Source: JBKBII01 sp046299415 (GTDB lineage Bacteria > Pseudomonadota > Gammaproteobacteria > Ectothiorhodospirales > Ectothiorhodospiraceae). Taken from it: a DNA stretch of 64,000 nucleotides. The translations under genes and the position numbers were made by a program. Every line of letters begins with the position of its first letter. The stretch's first letter is position 1. Positions 46,361 to 55,019 of the stretch are shown here, piece by piece. The notes under the pieces were generated by a model. That model did no database searches and was not told where the DNA came from. It saw nothing but the letters and a program-made list of their open reading frames with translations. The stretch spans positions 113,786 through 177,785 of the forward strand of contig JBKBII010000007.1 of NCBI GenBank assembly GCA_046299415.1, in the 5' to 3' direction.

Positions 46361-47595
46361 CGTGACTCGTGAGCCTCAGTCGTGGCGCCGGTGTGATCGC
46401 AGCACGAGGGTTGTCGAATATCGCCGGTGCCAGTGGTCGTCTCGATGCGGTTGGGGTCGACGTCAGGCGAGGCCCTATCTTGAGATGGGTGCGTGCCGAT
46501 ACCAAGGTGCTCGTTACACCACGCGCGCACTGCGCGAGCGTGCATACAATGTCGCAGCAACGCGTGATTACGACGGATTGAACGCTCGACGCTCAGGATG
46601 CGAACGAGTCGCTCGTCGTGCAGGCGCGATGCCTGTGCCATGCGTCGCGATACACGTTGGCCTGTGTGGCCGGTGCCGCGCGCTTGATTTTGAAAACCTG
46701 CGCCCGGTGCCGCCCGTTGACGAGATTGCCTAAGGAGTCCGCGTAGGCTGCCGTAGCGCTGCAATAGGCGGCCCGCAACATGGCGGCCCAGACCCGGCAC
46801 ACCATCGAGGTGATCACAGCGGTCACCCGTCAGCGCCAGGATCTCGGGGATTCGTTCGGGTGTGGACCGCCAGATCCGCTGTGCACCGCGGCGATCGATC
46901 GCGAGGCGACGTACGGCGGAGCCCACGCTCGTGGTGGCGGTCATTTCTCCGTGGAGGATGTGTCGATGAACCCGTTGAGCGGACTCGCGATCGCTGAGCC
47001 AGGCTCGCAGGTCGATCCAAAGATCGTCGTTGCCACGTAAAATCTGCATCAGATCACGGTCTGTGCTGAGCACGTGGACGGCGATGCCGCGCTGCGCGCA
47101 CCACGCGGCAATCGCGACAATCGCGTCGTCGGCTTCGATTGCTGGCTCATGAAAAACACGCCAATCGAAACCAGCCTGGTCGCGTTCCCCGACTCGAGCG
47201 GTGGATCGTCGATCGGGCAATCGCTCGTCGATCATTGCGTCCGAGGGCGTTGGGGGCAGAGATTCTCGTCGGGCGGCGATCGCGATCGGGAGCTGCCTTG
47301 GCAACGCATCAAGAGCGTTCTGAACGACGTCTGGACGTGGTTCTCGTTGCGCTTTGTAAATGGGGTCGATGTGGCCTGCAGTTCGGCGGTAGGCCGAGCC
47401 GTCGAGTACGAAAATACCGCGCCCTTCAAACGCGCCGCGGGCCGCGACCGCATCAACGACGGCCTCGGCGGTCACGGCCAGTGGCTGTTCAGCGCCGCGA
47501 TCGCCGGCCAATGCCCAGACGAGTCCGCTCGTGTCGATCAACGTGATTGTGGCTCGCGCAGGCTGTGGCGGGCGGCGGGCCGGTTGCATCGTCAT
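46357..47595 (-). CDS. 5'-3' exonuclease (PolA N-terminal / XNI-like)
   Basis: Flap-endonuclease-family nuclease related to the 5' nuclease domain of DNA polymerase I and E. coli ExoIX/XNI. The N-terminus TLIDTSGLVWAL holds the first metal Asp. The helical arch with YRRTAGHIDPIYKAQREPRP follows, then EADDAIVAIAAWCAQRG and LSTDRDLMQIL with further acidic ligands, and the helix-hairpin-helix LDGVPGLGRHVAGRLLQRYGSLRGLL. At 412 aa it is much longer than XNI (about 250), through an insert near residues 105-140 and a polar C-terminal tail. It overlaps mdh and the RluE-like gene by 4 bases at each end. polA in this window keeps its own full 5' nuclease, so this is a second copy of the activity. Confidence 0.9.
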   Translation of the reverse strand: MTMQPARRPPQPARATITLIDTSGLVWALAGDRGAEQPLAVTAEAVVDAVAARGAFEGRGIFVLDGSAYRRTAGHIDPIYKAQREPRPDVVQNALDALPRQLPIAIAARRESLPPTPSDAMIDERLPDRRSTARVGERDQAGFDWRVFHEPAIEADDAIVAIAAWCAQRGIAVHVLSTDRDLMQILRGNDDLWIDLRAWLSDRESAQRVHRHILHGEMTATTSVGSAVRRLAIDRRGAQRIWRSTPERIPEILALTGDRCDHLDGVPGLGRHVAGRLLQRYGSLRGLLRQSRQRAAPGAGFQNQARGTGHTGQRVSRRMAQASRLHDERLVRILSVERSIRRNHALLRHCMHARAVRAWCNEHLGIGTHPSQDRASPDVDPNRIETTTGTGDIRQPSCCDHTGATTEAHESR

Positions 47596-48545
47596 GCTCG
47601 TTTGCCATGGGTCGAGGCTGACTCGGACAGGCGATCGAGATCGCGACGAACACCGGCGACCGACTGGCTGAAGGCCATGCGTTCTTGTTCGTCGAGGTCG
47701 AGTTCGATCACGGCCTCCATGCCGCCTGCGCCGAGGATGCAGGGCACCCCCATCGCGATGTTGTTCTCGCCGTATTCGCCGTCGAGCAGGGCCACGGTGG
47801 GCAGAATGCGACGCCGGTTTAGGGCGATCGCTTCGACCATGGCGGCAATGGCCGCAGCAGGGGCCTCGTAGGCGGAGCTGGTTTCTTTGAGTGCAAGGAT
47901 CTCGGCACCGCCGTTGCGCGTGCGGTCGACAATCCGATCGAGGGCCGACGCGTCGACGAAGTGTTTGACAGGCACGCCGCCAATCGTCGAGTAACGCAGC
48001 AGGGGCACCATTGAATCACCATGCCCACCGAGTACGAGGGCGTTGATGTCGCGCACCGACAGTCCCGTCTCGAGCGCGATGAATGCAGCCATGCGCGCCG
48101 AGTCGAGAACGCCGGCCTGGCCCATGATGCGGTCGCGTGTCCAACCCGTTCGTTGCCATGCGCGAAAGGTGAGGACGTCGACTGGATTTGAGACGATCAG
48201 GATCCGTGAATCCGGGGCATGTCGGATGATGTCATCGAGGATGCTGTCGAGAATTTCGACGTTCTTGTCGAGTACGTCAGAGCGCGACATTCCAGGTTTG
48301 CGAGGGAGGCCAGCCGTGACGATCACGAGATCCGCGCGCTCGATCAAGGCAGGATCGGCGCCCCCGCGCACACGAGTGTCGTAGCCGAATAGCGGCGCAG
48401 CCTCCTGGATATCCAGCGCGGCCCCCCGCGCGGCCCCTTCGCGAACGTCGATTAACGCAATTTCCAGCGCGATGTCGGTTTTGGCAAGGAACTGCGCGGT
48501 GGACTCGCCGACGCGCCCGGCGCCAATGATCGCGATTTTGTCCAT
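47592..48545 (-). CDS. mdh: Malate dehydrogenase (LDH-like type)
   Basis: NAD-dependent interconversion of malate and oxaloacetate in the TCA cycle. The 317-aa protein has the Rossmann GAGRVGES near residue 8, a cofactor-selecting LIDV at the end of strand 2, the substrate loop AGLPRKPGMSRSDVL (Arg pair and Met typical of malate rather than lactate), VSNPVDVLT and the catalytic His in GGHGDSMVPL. AGAGGG sits before the ATG. It belongs to the LDH-like MDH group, not the enteric type. The downstream exonuclease gene overlaps its stop by 4 bases. The malic enzyme gene lies just upstream on the same strand. Confidence 0.97.
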   Translation of the reverse strand: MDKIAIIGAGRVGESTAQFLAKTDIALEIALIDVREGAARGAALDIQEAAPLFGYDTRVRGGADPALIERADLVIVTAGLPRKPGMSRSDVLDKNVEILDSILDDIIRHAPDSRILIVSNPVDVLTFRAWQRTGWTRDRIMGQAGVLDSARMAAFIALETGLSVRDINALVLGGHGDSMVPLLRYSTIGGVPVKHFVDASALDRIVDRTRNGGAEILALKETSSAYEAPAAAIAAMVEAIALNRRRILPTVALLDGEYGENNIAMGVPCILGAGGMEAVIELDLDEQERMAFSQSVAGVRRDLDRLSESASTHGKRA

Positions 48546-48813
48546 GCCTTTACCCTCTAGATGACGGTTCGAGATGAGTCTTTTGATGCGTATCTTTTTC
48601 CGGCGTGCGTGACGTCAGAAGATGCCGCGACTGGGACGGGATCGGTCCACGATGCAGGCAGACGTTGTCTGCGATGTTGCGGAGCAGTCGGCTTGTATGG
48701 CGGCCCGAACGCCGTTGCGCTTGTCTACACGAGTGAAGACGATGCATCGGCCGTGATTGTTTCCGTTTACAGGTGCTGACCGCGTCGATGTCTCGCGCTG
48801 TCGCTAACGCGAT

Positions 48814-50034
48814 CTAGATGCGGGCGACGCCGGACTCGCGCGCGGCCGCAGCGACGGCAGGCGGAACGATGTCGATCAGTCGTTTATCGAAGGGCTTGGG
48901 AAGGATGTAATCACGTCCAAACACCAATGCCTCGAGACCGTAGGCGTCGAGTACGTCCTGCGGTACGGGCTCGCGTGCGAGACGTGCGAGCGCATGTACT
49001 GCGGCGATCTGCATTTCTGCGGTGATCCGGCTGGCGCGCACGTCGAGTGCTCCGCGGAAAATGAACGGAAAGCCCAGAACGTTGTTGACCTGATTCGGGT
49101 AGTCCGAGCGTCCCGTCGCAAGAATAAGATCGTCACGTGTCGAGTGAGCGAGCTGCGGATCGATTTCTGGCTCGGGGTTTGACAGCGCAAAAACGATGGG
49201 TTTGGCGGCCATCGATCGGAGCATGTCGGCGTCGAGCAGATCGGGCCCCGAGAGGCCGATGAACACGTCCGCACCTTGCATCGCATCGGCGAGCGTGCGC
49301 GCTTCGGTGTCGAGCGCGAAAATCTGTTTGTATTCGTTGAGGTCGTCGCGCGCCGCGTGAATGACGCCGCTGCGATCGACCAGCATCATATTCGACTTGT
49401 GTGCACCGAGCTTGATCAGCAGTTGCATCGAGGCGATCCCCGCTGCGCCTGCGCCGACGCAGACGATGCGCGCATCGCCAAGGGTCTTGCCCTGAATGTC
49501 CAACGCATTCATCAAGCCAGCCGCGAGAATGATCGCCGTGCCGTGCTGGTCGTCGTGGAAGACGGGGATATCGAGGCGTTCTGACAATCGGCGTTCGATT
49601 TCGAAACAGTGTGGCGCGGCGATGTCTTCCAGGTTGATGCCGCCGAAGGTTCCGGCGATACGCGCGACAGTGTTGATAAAGTCTTCGGGCTCGGGCGCGT
49701 TGACCTCGATGTCGAAAACATCAATTCCGGCGAAGCTCTTGAAAAGAACGCCTTTACCCTCCATCACGGGCTTGGAGGCCGCGGGTCCGACGTTGCCCAG
49801 GCCGAGCACCGCGGTGCCGTTGGAGATGACCGCGACCAGATTGCCCTTGTTGGTGTATCGGTAGACGTCGTCCGGCGTCTTCGCGATGGCACGCACTGGC
49901 GCTGCAACGCCCGGCGAATACGCGAGTGACAAATCGTCTTGCGTGGCCGTCGGCTTGGTGACCGCGACGCCCAGTTTCCCTGCGGGTTTTGCCTCGTGGT
50001 ACGCGAGGGCGCGCTGATAGAGCGAGTCAGACAT
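48814..50034 (-). CDS. maeB: NAD(P)-dependent malic enzyme, short form
   Basis: Oxidative decarboxylation of malate to pyruvate. The 406-aa enzyme has LAYSPGVAAPVRAI (catalytic Tyr region), AVLGLGNVGPAASKPVMEGKGVLFKSFAGIDVFDIE (catalytic Lys), the metal-binding FGGINLEDIAAPHCFEIE, PVFHDDQHGTAII, and the nucleotide fold VCVGAGAAGIASM. It lacks the C-terminal phosphotransacetylase-like domain of MaeB hybrids and resembles the short form near rpmE in Pseudomonas. Together with mdh it links C4 and C3 pools. Cofactor preference cannot be settled by reading. Confidence 0.97.
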   Translation of the reverse strand: MSDSLYQRALAYHEAKPAGKLGVAVTKPTATQDDLSLAYSPGVAAPVRAIAKTPDDVYRYTNKGNLVAVISNGTAVLGLGNVGPAASKPVMEGKGVLFKSFAGIDVFDIEVNAPEPEDFINTVARIAGTFGGINLEDIAAPHCFEIERRLSERLDIPVFHDDQHGTAIILAAGLMNALDIQGKTLGDARIVCVGAGAAGIASMQLLIKLGAHKSNMMLVDRSGVIHAARDDLNEYKQIFALDTEARTLADAMQGADVFIGLSGPDLLDADMLRSMAAKPIVFALSNPEPEIDPQLAHSTRDDLILATGRSDYPNQVNNVLGFPFIFRGALDVRASRITAEMQIAAVHALARLAREPVPQDVLDAYGLEALVFGRDYILPKPFDKRLIDIVPPAVAAAARESGVARI

Positions 50035-50163
50035 GTAGGCTAGGCTCCTGGGTCGGTTGTTGAGCGATCGGTACGGGCCAAGGGGCGCGAGAGCCCGTCG
50101 ATCGAGTTGAATGAGTGGCCACTATATCTAAGCGCGATCTCGCCTCGGTTTTGCCTTGGGACG

Positions 50164-51186
50164 TCAACGTATCGGGTGGCGGGGCAACTGCCGTGCATTT
50201 TGACTCGCTGCGAGATAGATCGGGCGAAATTGATTGGCCAGCCCCGCTAAATCACGCTGGCGATCTGCGGGCGCCGGATGAGTGCTGAGGAACGTTGGCG
50301 TACCGCCACCAAGCGTGGCCATCTTTTGCCATAGGACGGGAGCGGCATCGGGGTTGTAGCCCGCGCGGGCCGCGAGTTCGATGCCGATGCGGTCCGCTTC
50401 TCGCTCCATTTGTCGCGAGTGTGGGAGCTGAACGGCCAAGGTGGCCGCCATGATGGTGGCTGACAGCGCGACTTGAGAACGTTCACCTGACAATGCAAAA
50501 GCGGCGACGCCCAATTGCGAAGCCATTGCGACCGACATCTTTTCTGCTGTGTGACCGGAAATCGCGTGTCCGATTTCGTGGCCGATGATCTGTGCGAGTT
50601 CGTCATCGGTCAGTTCGAGGCGATCGATGATGCCGCGGTAGATGCCCATACGACCGCCAGCCATCGCAAAGGCATTGGCTTCGTCAGAGTCGATCACAGC
50701 CATCTGCCAGTCCCAATCGGCAGTCTCTGGCCGGAAGCGGATGGCCTGAGCGACGATACGTTCAGTGATCAACCGTACTCGGTTTGTCTGTGCTGGGTTG
50801 GCGTTCACCTTCCCCTGTCGCTGTAATGGCGTCAGCATCTCGACATACGCCTGACGAGAAGCATTGATTGCAGTCGACTCCGGCACCAGCATGAGCTGCG
50901 ATCGCCCGGTGACAGGGTTCGTCGAACAGGCTGAAAGCATGGCTACTGTGGCGACGATGAGTGCGAGTGCAGCCAGCCAGCGGACCCCTTTGCTGGGCGC
51001 ATGACCTGTCTGAGGCTTGTGCGATGGTGCAGGCCGACGAGCTAACTGCGTTGAGGAGAGCGACGCACTGGCGGGGGCGCACCCGTGGGGGCGTATCCTT
51101 TCGTCGTTTTGCGCCCAACCGCATCCATCGCTTGATGGTCTCTCGCTGGACCGCGTTGAGGGTCGGTCTAGAGCAACGTCTGACAT
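50164..51186 (-). CDS. M48-family periplasmic zinc metallopeptidase, probable lipoprotein
   Basis: BepA/LoiP-like quality-control protease of the cell envelope. Zinc motif HEIGHAISGHTAEK starts at about residue 203, with the third ligand Glu in MEREADRIGIELAARAGY. A hydrophobic segment ends in a lipobox (AMLSAC) followed by STNPVTGRSQLMLV, a sequence typical of M48 lipoproteins. About 65 residues precede the signal segment and no better internal start is visible, so the N-terminus is uncertain. Late TFLSTHPAPADRQRDL is also family-typical. Such proteins degrade or help assemble outer-membrane proteins. Confidence 0.94.
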   Translation of the reverse strand: MSDVALDRPSTRSSERPSSDGCGWAQNDERIRPHGCAPASASLSSTQLARRPAPSHKPQTGHAPSKGVRWLAALALIVATVAMLSACSTNPVTGRSQLMLVPESTAINASRQAYVEMLTPLQRQGKVNANPAQTNRVRLITERIVAQAIRFRPETADWDWQMAVIDSDEANAFAMAGGRMGIYRGIIDRLELTDDELAQIIGHEIGHAISGHTAEKMSVAMASQLGVAAFALSGERSQVALSATIMAATLAVQLPHSRQMEREADRIGIELAARAGYNPDAAPVLWQKMATLGGGTPTFLSTHPAPADRQRDLAGLANQFRPIYLAASQNARQLPRHPIR

Positions 51187-51601
51187 GGGTCGATTCTCAC
51201 ACGACTGCGAGGCTTTGCCTCAATGAAAGGGTCGATCGGGCCGCCGCAACCGCAGCCGTTCCGGCTTGTGCGGTCGGCCTCGCCGGTCGTATTGGCGGTT
51301 TGGAGCTGGTGTTGGCCGGCACATTTGGTTTACAGAGCGAGGCACTTTGGCGAGCGTCGCATACCTGCGGTGTGCGACGGGTCCGCGCCATTTGCGCGCA
51401 AAGGTCCGATAGTCATCCACTGACGTTAGCGAAACGATTCGGCTGCAATATGAACCGCAATGGTTCTCTCTTGGTTTTTTGGCCGAAGACGACTCGGGTT
51501 GCCGAAGCGGTGAGATTTTCGGACGGACGCTGATGTCGATCGGCGTAAAACTGTCGATGCAAATCGTTGAACTTCCGAGCGCAGTCCGCCATCGCAGATA
51601 G
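51187..51601. other. Gap before the M48 peptidase gene
   Basis: 415 bases without a supported gene. Overlapping frames on both strands have Arg/Ala-rich translations and no recognisable start signals. Confidence 0.35.
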
Positions 51602-53158
51602 CTACGGCGCGGCGGGGTCCAGCCGTCGGATGGGTGCGAGGGGGTGCGGCGCGAGGATGCGTTGTCCGCGTTCGACCTCGAGGCGGCCCAAGGTGGCGAT
51701 ACGGTCGCCTAGGCGAACGTCGGTAGCCGGGCGCTGAGCGTAGGTGGCCGGGTCTGCCGTCGCAGCAGGATCGTAGGCCTCCAGAGCTGCGGGTGCACGA
51801 AGCCAAAGCTGGTCATCAAGTTGCCATTGCCAACCGCCGCGCTGACTGCGCGCGCCGGTGACTACACCGGACACGGGCATCCACGCGCGCAGTTGTTGAC
51901 GAGCGTCGCGCGCACTCAGCGTCAACGTCGGTGCGTCTTCGACGCTCGCAGGCAACGCCCACAGCCCACGACCGTTGGCGGCTGCGGCCTGACCGAGACG
52001 CACAAGGCAATCTTTCAGGCTGTCTGTGCCATCCACGTTCGCGGATCGTTGAGGCGCGGATTGTCGCGGCATTCGCGACGTTTCCGGTAGCGCCTCGCCA
52101 GAAGCGATCAAGGTCGCGTTGACGCTCAGATCCAAGCGCAGGACATCGGCTGCGATAAACGGCGCAACCAATGGCGAACTGGTCGCCCATTGCTGCGCAG
52201 GCTGTGTTGAGCGATCGCGTTCGTCGCGCGCGGGTGCAGGTTCCGGGGCGGGCGCGGGAGCTGGCTCTGTGTTTGTCTCTGGGTCGCGGCGAAGGTCGCG
52301 TTGCGCGGCCTCGCCTGCTTGATCACCCGTGGCGTCGTTGGCTAAAACGTCGTCGATCATCGCGTCATCAGCGATGCCGTCGCCGTTTGCTGCGGGCATG
52401 TCTTGCCTGTCAGCATTGTTGTTTAGCGCGTCAGGGGCAGGCGCTGCGTCAGGGTTTTGGGGTGCGTTGGCAGCGTCACGGCGTTTGGCCAGGTCGATCA
52501 GCGTTGCGGTGTCGGTCCAGATGACCCAGCGAGGCGCCGGGGTACCGAACCTGTTGGACGGCTCCGGGAGCGCTAGCGCGAGGGTAGGAAATTCGTCGGT
52601 TTGGTCGGCCTCGCTCAATCCCTCGATGGACCACACGCGAGGGCGATCGCCATCGGGCCCGATGACCGGTCGGCGATCAATGCCGAAAAGATCACGTTCG
52701 TCGGCGAGACCGTGACTTCGTGCCCTCTGAATCGTGTCGCCAGTGGAATCGGGCGTTTCGAAGGCGCTGATCGGCGCGAGCGCGCGGAACCGGTCAGCAG
52801 GAATTCGACAGGGGTCGCCATCCGCAGTGTCCAGTCGAGTGTCTGTGCGTGCGCGGCCCCACTCGTTGCGCCCGGCTGAACGTGCCGGTGCGCTTGCGGT
52901 GCCGTTCGTGCTCGCTTCTGCGGGCGGTGCGGCAGGAGCGATCCCGTCGTTGGGATCGTCTGCTGGTGTTGGCAACGCCGCGTCGGGCCCGGCAGTTATC
53001 GGCGCCGCGGGCTCGACGGCAGCATCATCGACCTGTGCGCTGGCAAGGGCGATCCAGGCGCTTAAAGACATCGCCGATGCCAGCCTCGTGAGAGGCCGCG
53101 TCGCGTGGCGCGGGCGGTGAATGCCGGGTCGTTGTGAATCACAATCGAGGTGTGGCAT
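51602..53158 (-). CDS. Exported protein of unknown function, Ala/Asp/Pro-rich
   Basis: 518 aa with a possible signal segment (LASAMSLSAWIALASAQ, about residues 26-42), then about 300 residues of low complexity (repeated Ala, Asp, Pro, including PAPAPAPEPAPA). The C-terminal 180 residues look folded. There, DVLRLDLSVNATLIASG and DCLVRLGQAAAANGRGLWALP faintly resemble the end of a staphylococcal-nuclease-like domain. A segment GWQWQLDDQLWLRAP that could be an OB strand set follows. In Pseudomonas a thermonuclease-like gene sits between the malic enzyme and rpmE genes. This could be its diverged counterpart, but catalytic residues are not seen. Function unknown. Confidence 0.65.
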   Translation of the reverse strand: MPHLDCDSQRPGIHRPRHATRPLTRLASAMSLSAWIALASAQVDDAAVEPAAPITAGPDAALPTPADDPNDGIAPAAPPAEASTNGTASAPARSAGRNEWGRARTDTRLDTADGDPCRIPADRFRALAPISAFETPDSTGDTIQRARSHGLADERDLFGIDRRPVIGPDGDRPRVWSIEGLSEADQTDEFPTLALALPEPSNRFGTPAPRWVIWTDTATLIDLAKRRDAANAPQNPDAAPAPDALNNNADRQDMPAANGDGIADDAMIDDVLANDATGDQAGEAAQRDLRRDPETNTEPAPAPAPEPAPARDERDRSTQPAQQWATSSPLVAPFIAADVLRLDLSVNATLIASGEALPETSRMPRQSAPQRSANVDGTDSLKDCLVRLGQAAAANGRGLWALPASVEDAPTLTLSARDARQQLRAWMPVSGVVTGARSQRGGWQWQLDDQLWLRAPAALEAYDPAATADPATYAQRPATDVRLGDRIATLGRLEVERGQRILAPHPLAPIRRLDPAAP

Positions 53159-53675
53159 TGCGTTCTACGAGCGTCGCGGACGCTGTTGATGGGCTTGTTC
53201 GCCATGGTGCGGGACGCGCTTGGTCGTATGGGGTCGTTGAGCGAGCGCGCGGCGGTTGCCGTTTGGCCGTTGGAGGCGATTTGGTTGTCGAACGACTTAG
53301 GTAACGAGGTTGCCGTGCGACCCGCACTCCCAATTGATCGAGTCATCCGTAGTTGCTGTCTGCCGAGCGTCGTGGAAGCCCGCGCGCACGCGGTCGACAC
53401 TTGGTTTGAAGCCGGTGGCTCGATCCCAACCGAGAACGGCGAGAGTCGGACTGCCCCGCTTTCATGAAGGCACTCAACCGGACTGCGGCGTCAAGCGGGC
53501 AGAAGAAAGCGCGACTCGGACGCGCCAGCTTTCGCAGCCACTCCAGCCGTCAGAGTGATCGGTTGCCTCTTGAACTGCAGACGCTGAGTGCAGCGGACCG
53601 GCAGCTCTGGCTTTCGCTTGGCTGGGATGGCCCGGTTCGCGCAAGTGCAGCAAGACGCGTCCTACGCGGGCGCTT
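53159..53675. other. Gap between rpmE and the exported protein gene
   Basis: 517 bases. Two short plus-strand frames (starting near 53150 and 53464) lack ribosome binding sites and family resemblance and run against the local transcription direction; they are not called. Confidence 0.4.
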
Positions 53676-53879
53676 TTAGAACCCGAAGCGACGACGGAAC
53701 TTGTCGACCTGACCGGCGGTGTCGAGCATTTTCTGTTTGCCGGTATAAAACGGGTGACACTGCGAGCAGACGTCCAACTGAATTTCGTCGCGGGAGTAAG
53801 TCGAGCGCGTCGTGAAGGTATTGCCGCAGCTGCAGGTCGCTTTGACTTCGTGGTAGTTCGGGTGGATGTCGGCTTTCAT
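53676..53879 (-). CDS. rpmE: 50S ribosomal protein L31, zinc-binding form
   Basis: Small ribosomal protein of 67 aa, standard length. It begins MKADIHPNYHEVKATCSCGN and carries CSCG and CSQCHPFYTGKQK, so all Cys ligands of the zinc-containing C+ form are present; this form is normally used when zinc is plentiful. It is divergent from rimO across a 1.1-kb intergenic region that contains DnaA-box-like sites. Confidence 0.98.
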   Translation of the reverse strand: MKADIHPNYHEVKATCSCGNTFTTRSTYSRDEIQLDVCSQCHPFYTGKQKMLDTAGQVDKFRRRFGF

Positions 53880-55019
53880 GGCTTACTCACAATTCTCGTG
53901 ATGATACGGAGGTTGACTTTGCGGAGCGTTGTTGCCGTTGACAATCTTTTTGGAAAACGTTTCGCGGCAAGTCAAAAGGCGGTGATGACAACGATTTCGG
54001 ATCGGCCTCGCAGGAGGCCCGGTCACCAATCGATCCGGTAACGAGTCGGCCGGTGAAAGTAGTTGGCGGCGCGTAATTTTTGCATGGGCGGCACGCCTCG
54101 ATTTGCGTCATGGGGAGGCCGTGTTGAACAGAACGTGTGTCTCGACCCTCTCCGGATTTTTTCCTCGGACCTTCTCTCGGGATGGTCGCGGAGCTCCTCA
54201 TGCGGCGTTCGGCTGCAACCACACAAGCCCGTGGTAAGGCCTGAGTCTGGCGTGCATTCACGGCGGTCGCGCCCGTGTCGGTCGGTCTGCGCCGGTCGGT
54301 TGGCGAGTCTCACCCGAGGCGCTTGTGTGCGAAATGCTTTGCCAAATCGAGCACGGAACGGCCTCGGAACACTCACGTCGGTGCCGGCGTGCTCAATGAA
54401 GCGCGGCCAACCAGTAAAAACGATGGTTTAAAAAAGGTGCGATATCCTAAGCGGGGAGCGCTCCCAATACAAGTGGGACGTGCTACGCCTCGACCCCAGC
54501 ACTCGTGGCCTCTTTCACGCCGGATCGGATGTCATCTCGTCGTCGACGGGTATCGACTGCGTCGTCTTCGCGAGCGGTGCTCAGCAATACGCAGTCCGGA
54601 TCGATGGTCGCGAGAGGTTCCGAGTCGATTGAGTCCCTGCGATCGGACGAAGAGACAAGTCATCGAGAAGGTTTTCTCGCATCCGGTTTAGGTCTGTCCG
54701 CAATGTGGCGGCGTAGACGGTAATGTTGAGCCGAAATACACGTGAAAAGGCTGGACGCCGTCACCGGCTTCGCGAAGACCTCACGATGCGAGAGAAGGCG
54801 AGTGTCCGAGGTCAAGAAGGTCGTGCAAGCCGTTGATCTAGAATGCTCGTCATTGTCGTCCACAAAACCTGTGGATAACGATGTGGATGGAATGTTGTTT
54901 GACGCTGTAACGCCATGTGTGGATTGGGATCGCACGATTTGGTCAAAAAATCATCGAATCAGAAAAAAACAATACATATCAGTCGTTTAAGTTTTTTTTC
55001 TCGCGTATGAAACTAGCCG
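53880..55019. other. Long divergent intergenic region rpmE / rimO
   Basis: About 1.1 kb with no gene I can support. Priming-helicase gene priA, common next to rpmE in relatives, is not here. The right-hand 170 bases differ from the rest: they are AT-rich and hold four DnaA-box-like nonamers (annotated separately). Confidence 0.55.
54856..54998 (+). promoter_or_regulatory. Cluster of DnaA-box-like sites with AT-rich tract
   Basis: TGTGGATAA at 54870-54878 is an exact DnaA box (complement of TTATCCACA). Related nonamers are TCGTCCACA (54856-54864, opposite orientation), TGTGGATGG (54882-54890) and TGTGGATTG (54918-54926), each one or two bases off. They are followed by about 60 bases rich in A and T (54938-54998, with A7 and T8 runs). 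This could be a DnaA-controlled promoter for rimO, a DnaA-titration site, or an origin element. Confidence 0.5.

Noticed and set aside
53464..53679. 71-codon plus-strand frame ending at rpmE
   Set aside because: No ribosome binding site, opposite to local transcription, no similarity recognised.
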